Source: an uncultured beta proteobacterium
GTDB lineage: Bacteria; Pseudomonadota; Gammaproteobacteria; Burkholderiales; Burkholderiaceae
NCBI GenBank assembly: GCA_903938955.1
Contig: CAJAFJ010000146.1
Location: 1 to 5,507 of the forward strand
DNA length: 5,507 nucleotides
Direction of reading: 5' to 3'
The notes under the pieces were generated by a model. It searched no databases and was not told where the DNA came from. It saw only the letters and a list, made by a program, of their open reading frames with translations. Every line of letters begins with the position of its first letter. Positions within the stretch are counted from its first letter, which is position 1. Below are positions 1 through 5,507 of this stretch, one piece after another. A program made the translations under genes and the position numbers.

Positions 1-999
1 AGCGGCATGAGCGTGATGGAAATGAGTCACCGGGGTAAGGAGTTCATCTCCATTTACGAGCAAGCCCACGCCGATCTGCGCGAGCTTCTGGCGGTCCCCG
101 ACAACTTCAAAATCCTGTTCATGCAGGGTGGCGGCCTGGCTGAAAATGCCATAGTGCCGTTGAATATTTCGCGCGGTGGCTCGACTGACTTTGTAGTCAG
201 CGGCAGCTGGAGCCAGAAGTCGCAGCAAGAAGCGCGCAAATACTGCACGGTCAATATCGCCGCTGACAACGTGACAGAGGGTCACACCACCCTGCCCGAT
301 CCTGCCAGCTGGCAACTGACCCAAGGCGCCAGTTACGTGCATGTCTGCACCAACGAGACCATCAACGGTGTCGAATACCACACGCTGCCCGACCTCAAAG
401 CCCTGGGCAGCGATGCCCCACTGGTCATCGATTTCTCATCCCATGTGGCCTCGCGGCCGGTGGACTGGTCGCGGGTTGGATTGGCTTTTGGCGGCGCCCA
501 AAAAAATCTCGGGCCAGCGGGCTTGACACTGGTGGTGGTGCGCGACGACTTGCTGGGCCACGCACTGCCCACCTGCCCCAGTGCCTTCAATTACAAGACC
601 GTGGCCGACAACCAGTCGATGTACAACACACCACCGACCTACTCGATTTACATCGCCGGCTTGGTGTTTAAGTGGCTCAAACGCCAGGGTGGCATCGCCG
701 CAATGGAAGCGCGCAACATGGCCAAAGCAGCGCTCCTGTACGACGCCATCGACAACTCGCAGCTGTACCAAAACAAAGTCGCCAGCAACTGCCGCTCCCG
801 CATGAACGTACCATTTTTCTTGCGTGACGAAAGCCTGAATGCCGCCTTTTTGACCGGTGCCAGCGCCAGGGGCCTGTTGCAGCTCAAAGGCCATAAATCG
901 GTCGGTGGCATGCGGGCCAGCATCTACAACGCGATGCCTATTGAAGGCGTGCAGGCGCTGGTAGGCTACATGCAGGAATTTGAAAAAACAAAAGCCTGA
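1..999 (+). CDS. serC: Phosphoserine aminotransferase SerC, 5' end outside the window
   Basis: SerC is a cytoplasmic PLP-dependent class V aminotransferase that interconverts 3-phosphohydroxypyruvate and phosphoserine (using glutamate) in serine synthesis, and acts on the analogous 4-phosphohydroxythreonine intermediate in pyridoxal phosphate synthesis. The reading frame is open from base 1, and its first visible residues ([15 protein letters not shown]) align with about residue 32 of E. coli SerC, so roughly 31 N-terminal residues are missing. The ATG at position 7 is therefore not the true start. Visible landmarks are the SHRG substrate-binding motif (His/Arg codons at 28-33), the PLP-binding lysine in [11 protein letters not shown] (Lys codon 502-504), SRMNVPF, and the substrate-carboxylate arginine in [12 protein letters not shown] (Arg codon 913-915). 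The C-terminus is complete, ending at TGA 997-999. pheA follows after 40 nt, probably in the same transcript. Identification is firm; nothing looks damaged. Confidence 0.96.
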   Translation, partial: SGMSVMEMSHRGKEFISIYEQAHADLRELLAVPDNFKILFMQGGGLAENAIVPLNISRGGSTDFVVSGSWSQKSQQEARKYCTVNIAADNVTEGHTTLPDPASWQLTQGASYVHVCTNETINGVEYHTLPDLKALGSDAPLVIDFSSHVASRPVDWSRVGLAFGGAQKNLGPAGLTLVVVRDDLLGHALPTCPSAFNYKTVADNQSMYNTPPTYSIYIAGLVFKWLKRQGGIAAMEARNMAKAALLYDAIDNSQLYQNKVASNCRSRMNVPFFLRDESLNAAFLTGASARGLLQLKGHKSVGGMRASIYNAMPIEGVQALVGYMQEFEKTKA

Positions 1000-1039
1000 C
1001 AGACCTGGGCTTCTCCACTCAATCTAAACACTCTTCTTC

Positions 1040-2122
1040 ATGGCGAAAACCCTTCCCGAATTACGCACGCAAATCGACGCTCTTGATCTGGAGTTGTTGA
1101 CGCTATTGAACCGCAGGGCGTCACTGGCCCATGAAGTTGGCGAAATCAAACGGGTGGACGGCTCCCCGGTTTTTCGCCCGGAACGCGAAACCCAGGTCAT
1201 CAGCAGTCTGCAAGCCGCTAACCCCGGACCGTTGAAAAAAACCAGCGTAGCCGTGATCTGGCGCGAAATCATGTCGGCCTGCCGCGCGTTGGAAGCGGCA
1301 CAACGGGTAGCCTACCTGGGCCCAGCCGGCACCTTCAGCGAACAGGCGGCACTGCAGTTTTTTGGCTCCAGCATTGAACGGGTGATGTGCGTCAGCATTG
1401 ACGAAGTGTTTCGCTCCACGGCGGGCGGTGGGGCCGAATTTGGCGTCATTCCCATCGAAAACTCCAGCGAAGGCGTGATCTCGCGCTCGCTTGATTTGCT
1501 GCTGAACTCGCCTCTGCACATCGTGGGTGAAACCAGCTTTTTGGTGCGCCACAACGTGCTCCGGCTCAGCCCCACGCTGGCGGGCATTGAAGTGATTTAC
1601 GCGCATCCGCAAGCCCTCGCCCAGTGCCAGGACTGGCTCACCACCCACCTGCCCCATGCCGAGCGGCGAGCCGCATCCAGTAACGCCGAAGGTGCGCGCC
1701 TGGCGGCCACCAACCCGGCCTGGGCGGCGATTGCCAGCGAACGGGCCGGCAGCGAATTTGGCCTGCATGTGGCATCCCCTGCAATTCAGGACGATGCCTT
1801 CAACCGCACCCGCTTCGCCGTGGTCTGCCTGCCGCAAACCCTGCCCGCACCCGAGGCCACCGGCAATGACTGCGTGAGCCTGATTGTCTCGGTGCCGAAC
1901 AAACCCGGCGCCGTGCATGACCTGCTGATGCCGCTCAAAACCCACGGTGTCTCCATGACCCGGTTCGAGTCACGCCCAGCCCGTTCGGGTCAATGGGAAT
2001 ATTATTTTTACATCGACATTCAAGGCCACCCTTCACAGCCTCATGTGGCGGCCGCGCTCAAAGAACTCCAGTCCCTGAGTGCGTTTTACAAAGTGCTTGG
2101 CACCTACCCTGCGGACGCATGA
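1040..2122 (+). CDS. pheA: Bifunctional chorismate mutase / prephenate dehydratase (P-protein)
   Basis: This 360-residue cytoplasmic enzyme converts chorismate to prephenate and then to phenylpyruvate, the committed steps to phenylalanine. Residues ~5-86 form an all-helical AroQ-type chorismate mutase, with Arg9, Arg26, Lys37 and Arg49-Glu50 matching the E. coli active-site set; the E. coli Gln88 position appears to be Glu85, a substitution known in other AroQ enzymes. Residues ~89-270 are the prephenate dehydratase domain, opening with AYLGPAGTFSE and carrying the catalytic TRF motif at 257-259. Residues ~278-350 are an ACT domain with PGAV (289-292) and ESRP (310-313), the phenylalanine-binding signature, so allosteric feedback by Phe is expected. 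The ATG at 1040 is the only sensible start because an in-frame TAA lies at 1025-1027. No Shine-Dalgarno site is visible; a pyrimidine tract (CTCTTCTTC) sits directly before ATG. The stop overlaps the tyrA start. Confidence 0.97.
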   Translation: MAKTLPELRTQIDALDLELLTLLNRRASLAHEVGEIKRVDGSPVFRPERETQVISSLQAANPGPLKKTSVAVIWREIMSACRALEAAQRVAYLGPAGTFSEQAALQFFGSSIERVMCVSIDEVFRSTAGGGAEFGVIPIENSSEGVISRSLDLLLNSPLHIVGETSFLVRHNVLRLSPTLAGIEVIYAHPQALAQCQDWLTTHLPHAERRAASSNAEGARLAATNPAWAAIASERAGSEFGLHVASPAIQDDAFNRTRFAVVCLPQTLPAPEATGNDCVSLIVSVPNKPGAVHDLLMPLKTHGVSMTRFESRPARSGQWEYYFYIDIQGHPSQPHVAAALKELQSLSAFYKVLGTYPADA

Positions 2123-2124
2123 TG
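2113..2124 (+). promoter_or_regulatory. tyrA start site overlapping the pheA stop
   Basis: The pheA TGA (2120-2122) is embedded in ATGATG (2119-2124), so two adjacent in-frame ATGs could start tyrA. A weak GGA Shine-Dalgarno core at 2113-2115 lies 6 nt before the ATG at 2122 and only 3 nt before the ATG at 2119. The spacing favours 2122, giving a protein beginning [11 protein letters not shown]. Either choice overlaps the pheA stop (1 nt or 4 nt), the usual layout for translational coupling by terminating ribosomes. The weak SD fits such dependence. Confidence 0.7.
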
Positions 2125-2994
2125 TTTGAACAACTCGGACTCATTGGCTGTGGTTTGATGGGCGGCTCGTTTGCCCTGGCCCTGCGTCGTGCGGGCCTGG
2201 TCAAACGGGTGGTGGGCTACAGCAAGTCACCCTCCACCACCGAACGCGCCCGCAAAATGGGCGTGATTGATGTGGAAGCGCCCTCGGCCTTGCTGGCGGT
2301 ATCGGGCGCCGACATTGTGTTGATTGCGGTGCCGGTGTCGGCGACCGAGGCCACCTTCAAAGCCATCAAGCACCTGGTTACACCGCAGATGCTGATCATG
2401 GATGTCGGCTCCACCAAGCGTGATGTGATTGATGCCGGGCGTCGGGCCCTGCGCGAGCAAATTGGCTCCTTTGTGCCCGCGCACCCGATTGCCGGCAAAG
2501 AGGTCTCGGGCGTCGAGCATTCTGACGCGGACCTGTACCACGGCAAACAAGTCATCCTGACACCGATTGAACGCACCTTGACGGTTCAATTGCAAAAGGC
2601 CGTCGATGTCTGGACAGCCCTGGGTTGCCGCGTGGTCCAGATGTCACCCGAGTCGCACGACGCTGCATTTGCCGCCGTCAGCCACCTGCCGCACCTGATC
2701 TCGTTTGCCTTGATGAACGCGATCTCGGGCCAACCGCAAGGCAACGATTACCTGTCGCTGGCCGGCCCGGGGTTTCGTGATTTCACCCGTATCGCGGCCA
2801 GTGACCCTCAGGTCTGGCGCGACATCATGTTGTCCAACCGTGAAGAGTTGTTGGCCCAATCCCAAATTTTCCAACGTCACCTCCAGGCGCTGGAACTCAT
2901 GATCTCCAGCAGCAACAGCGATGCCCTTGAAGGCTTGATCAAACAAGCCAGCCAGACGCGCGCCCACTGGAGCATGGCAAAGTCCCAAAAATAA
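2122..2994 (+). CDS. tyrA: Prephenate (or arogenate) dehydrogenase TyrA
   Basis: TyrA oxidatively decarboxylates prephenate to 4-hydroxyphenylpyruvate, or arogenate to tyrosine, using NAD(P)+. From the ATG at 2122 the protein has 290 residues. It opens directly with a Rossmann dinucleotide-binding motif, GCGLMGG (9-15). HPIAGKE (121-127) holds the family's conserved histidine, SHLPH lies at 187-191, and GFRDFTRIA (217-225) carries conserved arginines of the helical C-terminal domain. The length fits a single-function TyrA with no chorismate mutase domain and no C-terminal ACT domain, so any regulation would not be through an ACT domain. The loop after the second beta strand reads GYSKS (32-36) with no acidic residue, which leaves NADP+ use possible. 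The frame is open upstream to an ATG at 1993, but that extension lies inside the pheA ACT domain and is not homologous to TyrA. It overlaps pheA and aroA-cmk by 1 nt each. Substrate specificity cannot be settled here. Confidence 0.95.
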   Translation: MFEQLGLIGCGLMGGSFALALRRAGLVKRVVGYSKSPSTTERARKMGVIDVEAPSALLAVSGADIVLIAVPVSATEATFKAIKHLVTPQMLIMDVGSTKRDVIDAGRRALREQIGSFVPAHPIAGKEVSGVEHSDADLYHGKQVILTPIERTLTVQLQKAVDVWTALGCRVVQMSPESHDAAFAAVSHLPHLISFALMNAISGQPQGNDYLSLAGPGFRDFTRIAASDPQVWRDIMLSNREELLAQSQIFQRHLQALELMISSSNSDALEGLIKQASQTRAHWSMAKSQK

Positions 2995-2996
2995 TG
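2992..2996 (+). promoter_or_regulatory. TAATG stop/start overlap joining tyrA to aroA-cmk
   Basis: The tyrA stop TAA (2992-2994) shares its last A with the aroA ATG (2994-2996). No convincing Shine-Dalgarno sequence precedes this ATG, so initiation on aroA-cmk probably depends on ribosomes finishing tyrA. The first aroA codons are relatively AT-rich, with a run of six T at 3008-3013 and a TTA codon, which would keep the start region weakly structured. Confidence 0.75.
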
Positions 2997-5000
2997 TTCA
3001 CGACCGCTTTTTTAGATATTCCGCACCTCGCCACCGCCGGCGGCACGATTGTGCTGCCGGGCTCCAAAAGTATTTCCAACCGGCTGCTGCTGCTGTCAGC
3101 ACTGAGCCAGGGCACCACCACGCTGCATGACCTGCTGGATTCAGACGACACCCGCGTCATGCTGGAAGCCTTGCGGCAACTCGGTTGCGGCATTCGTCAA
3201 AGCGGTCATACGGTCGAAATCGACGGTCTGGGGGGGCAAATCAAGTGTCCCAAAGCCGACCTGTTCATGGGCAATGCGGGCACCGCCATTCGCCCCCTGA
3301 CGGCCGCGCTGGCGGTGATCGGCGGCGATTTCGAGTTGCGCGGCATTCCCCGCATGCACGAGCGCCCGATTGGCGACCTGGTCGATGCGCTGCGCCAACT
3401 CGGCTGCCACATCGATTACCTGGGGCAGGATGGTTTTCCGCCGCTGCGTATTGGCCAACCCACACTGACGCTGGACGCGCCGATCCGGGTACGGGGTGAT
3501 GTGTCAAGCCAGTTCCTGACGGCCCTGCTGATGGCGCTGCCGCTGGTGGCGAAAAAAGACGTCGTCATTGAAGTCGTGGGCGAGTTGATCTCGCGCCCCT
3601 ACATTGAAATCACGCTCAACCTGCTGGCCCGTTTTGGCATCCAGGTAGTGCGCGACGGCTGGCAAAAATTCACCATTCCCGCCGGTAGCCAGCTCACCTC
3701 GCCCGGCACCCTGCATGTGGAAGCCGATGCCTCATCGGCCAGCTACTTCATCGCGCTGGGCGCACTGACAACCGCAACGCCAGGCCAACCGGGCGTACGG
3801 ATTGAGGGCGTGGGCGCCGACTCCATCCAGGGCGACATTCGCTTTATTGAAGCCGCACAAATGATGGGTGCCCAAGTGACAAGCGGCCCCAACTGGCTGG
3901 AAGTGTCACGCGGCAGCTGGCCCTTGAAAGCCATTGACCTCGACTGCAATCACATCCCCGATGCGGCGATGACACTGGCGGTGATGGCCTTGTATGCCGA
4001 GGGCAGCACCCGGCTGTTCAACATTGCCAGCTGGCGCGTCAAGGAAACTGACCGCATTGCCGCCATGGCAAACGAGCTGCGCAAACTGGGCGCCACCGTG
4101 GAAGAAGGCGCTGATTTCATCCGCGTCACACCACCCGCCACCGTGGCCGACTGGCAAGCCGCCAGTATCCACACCTATGACGACCACCGCGTCGCCATGT
4201 GCTTTTCGCTGGCCGCCTTCAACCCGGCAGGCCTGCCCGTGCGCATTGAAGACCCAAAATGCGTCGCCAAGACCTTCCCCGATTATTTTGAAGCCTTGTT
4301 CACCTTGGTGAAAACGCCCACGCAAGCCATCCCCGTGATCTGCGTGGACGGCCCGACCGCGTCCGGCAAAGGCACACTGGCCTCGACGCTGGCCAAAGAA
4401 CTGGGCTACCACTTTCTGGACTCCGGCTCGCTGTACCGCATCACGGCCCTGGCCGCCTTGCAAGCGGGTTTGACATTGGCCTACGAACATGAACAAGCGA
4501 TTGCCGACATGGCGACACGTCTGTCGATCCAGTTTGCCAATGATCGTGTCCTGCTGAACGGCGCCGATGTTAGTGATGCGATCCGCACCGAAGAGGCGGG
4601 CATGAACGCCTCCAAAGTGTCTGTTTTGCCGAAAGTCCGGCAGGCGCTGGTTGACTTGCAGCATAGTTTCCGCCAGTTGCCTGGCCTGGTGGCCGATGGA
4701 CGCGACATGGGCACGGTCATCTTCCCCGAGGCACCGCTGAAGCTGTTTTTGACCGCCAGCGCCGAAAAACGCGCAGAAAGACGCCACAAGCAATTGATTT
4801 CAAAGGGAATTTCAACTACACTCCCGTCTCTTCGCGCGGACTTGGAAGCACGCGACGCCAGGGACTCCTCCCGCAGCGTCGCCCCCCTCAAGCCTGCACA
4901 AGATGCCTTGCTGCTGGACAACTCAGATTTGACGATTGAAAAATCAGTCGATCTGGTGTTGAACTGGTGGCAAGACAAGCAGCCTTTCAGCGCAATCTGA
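2994..5000 (+). CDS. aroA-cmk: Bifunctional EPSP synthase / cytidylate kinase (AroA-Cmk fusion)
   Basis: One uninterrupted 668-residue frame encodes two full-length cytoplasmic enzymes. Residues 1-~436 are 3-phosphoshikimate 1-carboxyvinyltransferase, which joins shikimate 3-phosphate and PEP to give EPSP. Seen are PGSKSISNR (Lys25, Ser26, Arg30), GNAGTAIRP (93-101), SSQ (171-173), NHIPDAAMT with Asp323, WRVKETDR (347-354), DDHR (396-399) and [10 protein letters not shown] with Lys426. The GNAGTAIRP segment keeps Gly96, Thr97 and Pro101, as in class I glyphosate-sensitive enzymes. Residues ~446-668 are CMP/dCMP kinase, with the P-loop GPTASGKGT (453-461), LDSGSLYR (475-482) and DGRDMGT (568-574), plus a C-terminal [10 protein letters not shown] segment for substrate phosphates. 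Both halves match the lengths of the separate E. coli proteins, and only about nine residues separate them. The same fusion is annotated in Burkholderiales and has a CDD family name, so it is not a sequencing artefact in principle. No catalytic residue I can check is missing. Confidence 0.97.
   Translation: MFTTAFLDIPHLATAGGTIVLPGSKSISNRLLLLSALSQGTTTLHDLLDSDDTRVMLEALRQLGCGIRQSGHTVEIDGLGGQIKCPKADLFMGNAGTAIRPLTAALAVIGGDFELRGIPRMHERPIGDLVDALRQLGCHIDYLGQDGFPPLRIGQPTLTLDAPIRVRGDVSSQFLTALLMALPLVAKKDVVIEVVGELISRPYIEITLNLLARFGIQVVRDGWQKFTIPAGSQLTSPGTLHVEADASSASYFIALGALTTATPGQPGVRIEGVGADSIQGDIRFIEAAQMMGAQVTSGPNWLEVSRGSWPLKAIDLDCNHIPDAAMTLAVMALYAEGSTRLFNIASWRVKETDRIAAMANELRKLGATVEEGADFIRVTPPATVADWQAASIHTYDDHRVAMCFSLAAFNPAGLPVRIEDPKCVAKTFPDYFEALFTLVKTPTQAIPVICVDGPTASGKGTLASTLAKELGYHFLDSGSLYRITALAALQAGLTLAYEHEQAIADMATRLSIQFANDRVLLNGADVSDAIRTEEAGMNASKVSVLPKVRQALVDLQHSFRQLPGLVADGRDMGTVIFPEAPLKLFLTASAEKRAERRHKQLISKGISTTLPSLRADLEARDARDSSRSVAPLKPAQDALLLDNSDLTIEKSVDLVLNWWQDKQPFSAI
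4794..4822 (+). promoter_or_regulatory. Candidate sigma-70 promoter inside the cmk domain, reading into rpsA
   Basis: TTGATT (4794-4799) and TACACT (4817-4822) each match 4 of 6 consensus bases and are separated by exactly 17 nt. They sit in a locally AT-rich stretch whose codons (ATT, TCA, GGA, ACT, ACA) are less GC-rich than the flanking coding sequence. Transcription would begin near 4829, giving a leader of roughly 270 nt before rpsA. E. coli rpsA is known to be transcribed partly from promoters in the cmk region. No extended -10 TGn is present, and two 4/6 boxes can occur by chance. Confidence 0.4.
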
Positions 5001-5011
5001 AGGGCACCCCC

Positions 5012-5061
5012 GGTCCACACCAACCTTCTCGCGCTGCTCAAGCGCACTGCTGGTGTGGTTC
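5012..5061 (+). other. Nested hairpin in the cmk-rpsA spacer
   Basis: CCACACCA (5015-5022) is the exact reverse complement of TGGTGTGG (5051-5058). One mismatch further out, a G-U and a G-C pair (5012-5013 with 5060-5061) could extend the stem. Inside the arms, GCGCT (5031-5035) and AGCGC (5041-5045) form a second 5-bp stem around a 5-nt loop. The structure starts 11 nt after the cmk stop. No T tract follows, so it does not look like an intrinsic terminator. It could be an rpsA leader element, an RNA stability or processing element, or chance pairing. Confidence 0.5.
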
Positions 5062-5074
5062 AACAAACTAACCC

Positions 5075-5088
5075 GCGGAACCCTCCGC
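5075..5088 (+). other. Small GC-rich hairpin just upstream of the rpsA start
   Basis: GCGGA (5075-5079) and TCCGC (5084-5088) are perfect reverse complements around a 4-nt loop, ending 8 nt before the rpsA ATG. The only SD-like bases (GGA, 5077-5079) lie within the stem and 17 nt from the start codon, too far for normal pairing. An A/C-rich, probably unpaired segment (5062-5074) precedes it and a run of six A (5092-5097) leads into the ATG. Confidence 0.45.
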
Positions 5089-5096
5089 ATCAAAAA

Positions 5097-5507
5097 ATGT
5101 CAGAATCTTTTGCCGCCCTATTCGAAGAATCGCTACAACGCACAGAAATGCGCCCAGGCGAAGTTATCACTGCTGAAGTGGTACGTATCGAGCACAGCTT
5201 TGTCGTTGTTAACGCTGGCCTCAAGTCTGAAGCCTACGTGCCGCTCGAAGAATTCAAGAGTGACAAGGGCGAAATCGAAGTCCAGGTTGGCGACTTCGTG
5301 TCGGTGGCCATTGGCTCCATCGAAAATGGCTACGGCGACACCATTCTGTCGCGCGACACCGCCAAGCGTCTCGCTTCGTGGATGAGCCTGGAAAAAGCCC
5401 TGGAAACCGGCGAATTCGTGACCGGCACCACCAGCGGCAAAGTCAAGGGTGGTCTGACCGTTTTGGTCAACGGCATCCGCGCTTTCCTGCCCGGTTCGTT
5501 GGTTGAC
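5097..5507 (+). CDS. rpsA: 30S ribosomal protein S1, 3' end outside the window
   Basis: S1 is the large RNA-binding protein of the 30S subunit that captures mRNA leaders and helps unfold them for initiation. The first 137 codons are present and stay open to the window edge. The N-terminus MSESFAALFEESL is very close to E. coli S1 (MTESFAQLFEESL), which fixes the ATG at 5097. Residues ~20-86 form the first S1/OB-fold repeat (VNAGLKSEAYVPLEEF, then TILSRDTAKR), which in E. coli docks S1 on the ribosome through S2. The second repeat begins near residue 107 (VTGTTSGKVKGG) and continues through NGIRAFLPGSLVD at the edge. The full protein is usually about 560 residues, so around three quarters is missing. 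Codon choice shifts here towards AAG, GTT and GCT, consistent with high expression. The start lacks an SD site; transcription may come from the upstream operon and from a promoter within cmk. Confidence 0.97.
   Translation, partial: MSESFAALFEESLQRTEMRPGEVITAEVVRIEHSFVVVNAGLKSEAYVPLEEFKSDKGEIEVQVGDFVSVAIGSIENGYGDTILSRDTAKRLASWMSLEKALETGEFVTGTTSGKVKGGLTVLVNGIRAFLPGSLVD

Noticed and set aside
499..507. A-run (A AAA AAT) in serC resembling a -1 frameshift slippery site
   Set aside because: It encodes the invariant QKN around the PLP lysine, and the zero frame continues as normal SerC on both sides, so no frameshift is needed.
992..1012. AAGCC/GGCTT inverted repeat across the serC stop codon
   Set aside because: Only 5 bp with an 11-nt loop and no following T tract; too weak for a terminator, and the close spacing to pheA suggests cotranscription.
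1121..1945. Reverse-strand open frame (274 codons) opposite pheA
   Set aside because: Same reasoning: a by-product of GC-biased codon use opposite a conserved gene, with no recognisable domain or start signal.
2000..2005. TATTAT as a -10 box for tyrA inside pheA
   Set aside because: The AT-rich stretch is explained by conserved Tyr/Phe codons (EYYFYID), and no -35-like hexamer lies at the right distance upstream.
1993..2121. Upstream in-frame extension of tyrA to an ATG at 1993
   Set aside because: The extra ~43 residues overlap the pheA ACT domain in another frame and have no TyrA-like content; the Rossmann motif begins right after the ATG at 2122, as expected for the family.
3008..3013. 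T6 run at the start of aroA as a possible intrinsic terminator
   Set aside because: No GC-rich hairpin precedes it and it lies inside the coding sequence just after the start codon.
3906..4793. Long reverse-strand open frame (295 codons) across the aroA/cmk junction
   Set aside because: It lies entirely opposite a well-supported conserved protein. Its His/Gly/Gln/Arg-rich translation is typical of the antisense of GC-rich coding DNA and matches no family I recognise.
4929..4957. TTGACG (4929-4934) as a -35 box for rpsA
   Set aside because: The -35 match is good (5/6), but nothing resembling a -10 box lies 15-18 nt downstream.
5053..5385. Forward open frame of 110 codons overlapping the rpsA start
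   Set aside because: It is out of frame with the unmistakable S1 N-terminus at 5097, and its translation is low-complexity Ser/Lys/Arg-rich with no homology that I recognise.

Overview
This is a compact stretch of core biosynthetic and ribosomal genes, all on the + strand, with almost no intergenic DNA. The order is serC (5' end cut off), pheA, tyrA, a fused aroA-cmk, and rpsA (3' end cut off). By my own alignment from memory, the protein sequences and gene order fit a betaproteobacterium of the Burkholderiales, most likely the Comamonadaceae (Rhodoferax/Polaromonas-like). That placement rests on the GC-rich coding style, the serC-pheA-tyrA-aroA-cmk-rpsA order and the aroA-cmk fusion; it is an inference and was not tested by a search.

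Layout: 1-999 is the C-terminal ~90% of phosphoserine aminotransferase (SerC). After a 40-nt gap, 1040-2122 encodes the bifunctional chorismate mutase/prephenate dehydratase (PheA). tyrA (2122-2994, prephenate/arogenate dehydrogenase) starts inside the pheA stop codon. The aroA-cmk fusion (2994-5000) starts inside the tyrA stop codon, so pheA, tyrA and aroA-cmk are probably translationally coupled. A 96-nt spacer (5001-5096) holds two potential hairpins and no recognisable Shine-Dalgarno site, and leads into rpsA (5097 onward), which runs off the window.

How the genes fit together: AroA makes EPSP, the precursor of chorismate. PheA takes chorismate to prephenate and then phenylpyruvate. TyrA takes prephenate (or arogenate) towards tyrosine. 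SerC is a PLP aminotransferase of serine and vitamin B6 synthesis. Cmk phosphorylates CMP/dCMP for nucleotide synthesis, and RpsA is ribosomal protein S1. This is the 'mixed-function supraoperon' arrangement known from proteobacteria, here without a hisC-type aminotransferase between pheA and tyrA.

I found no mobile element, CRISPR array, tRNA/rRNA gene or clearly undescribed system. The points most worth a second look are the aroA-cmk fusion with its very short junction, a candidate promoter buried in the cmk part of the fusion that could give rpsA its own transcription, and the structured, SD-less rpsA leader, which suggests S1 autoregulation.
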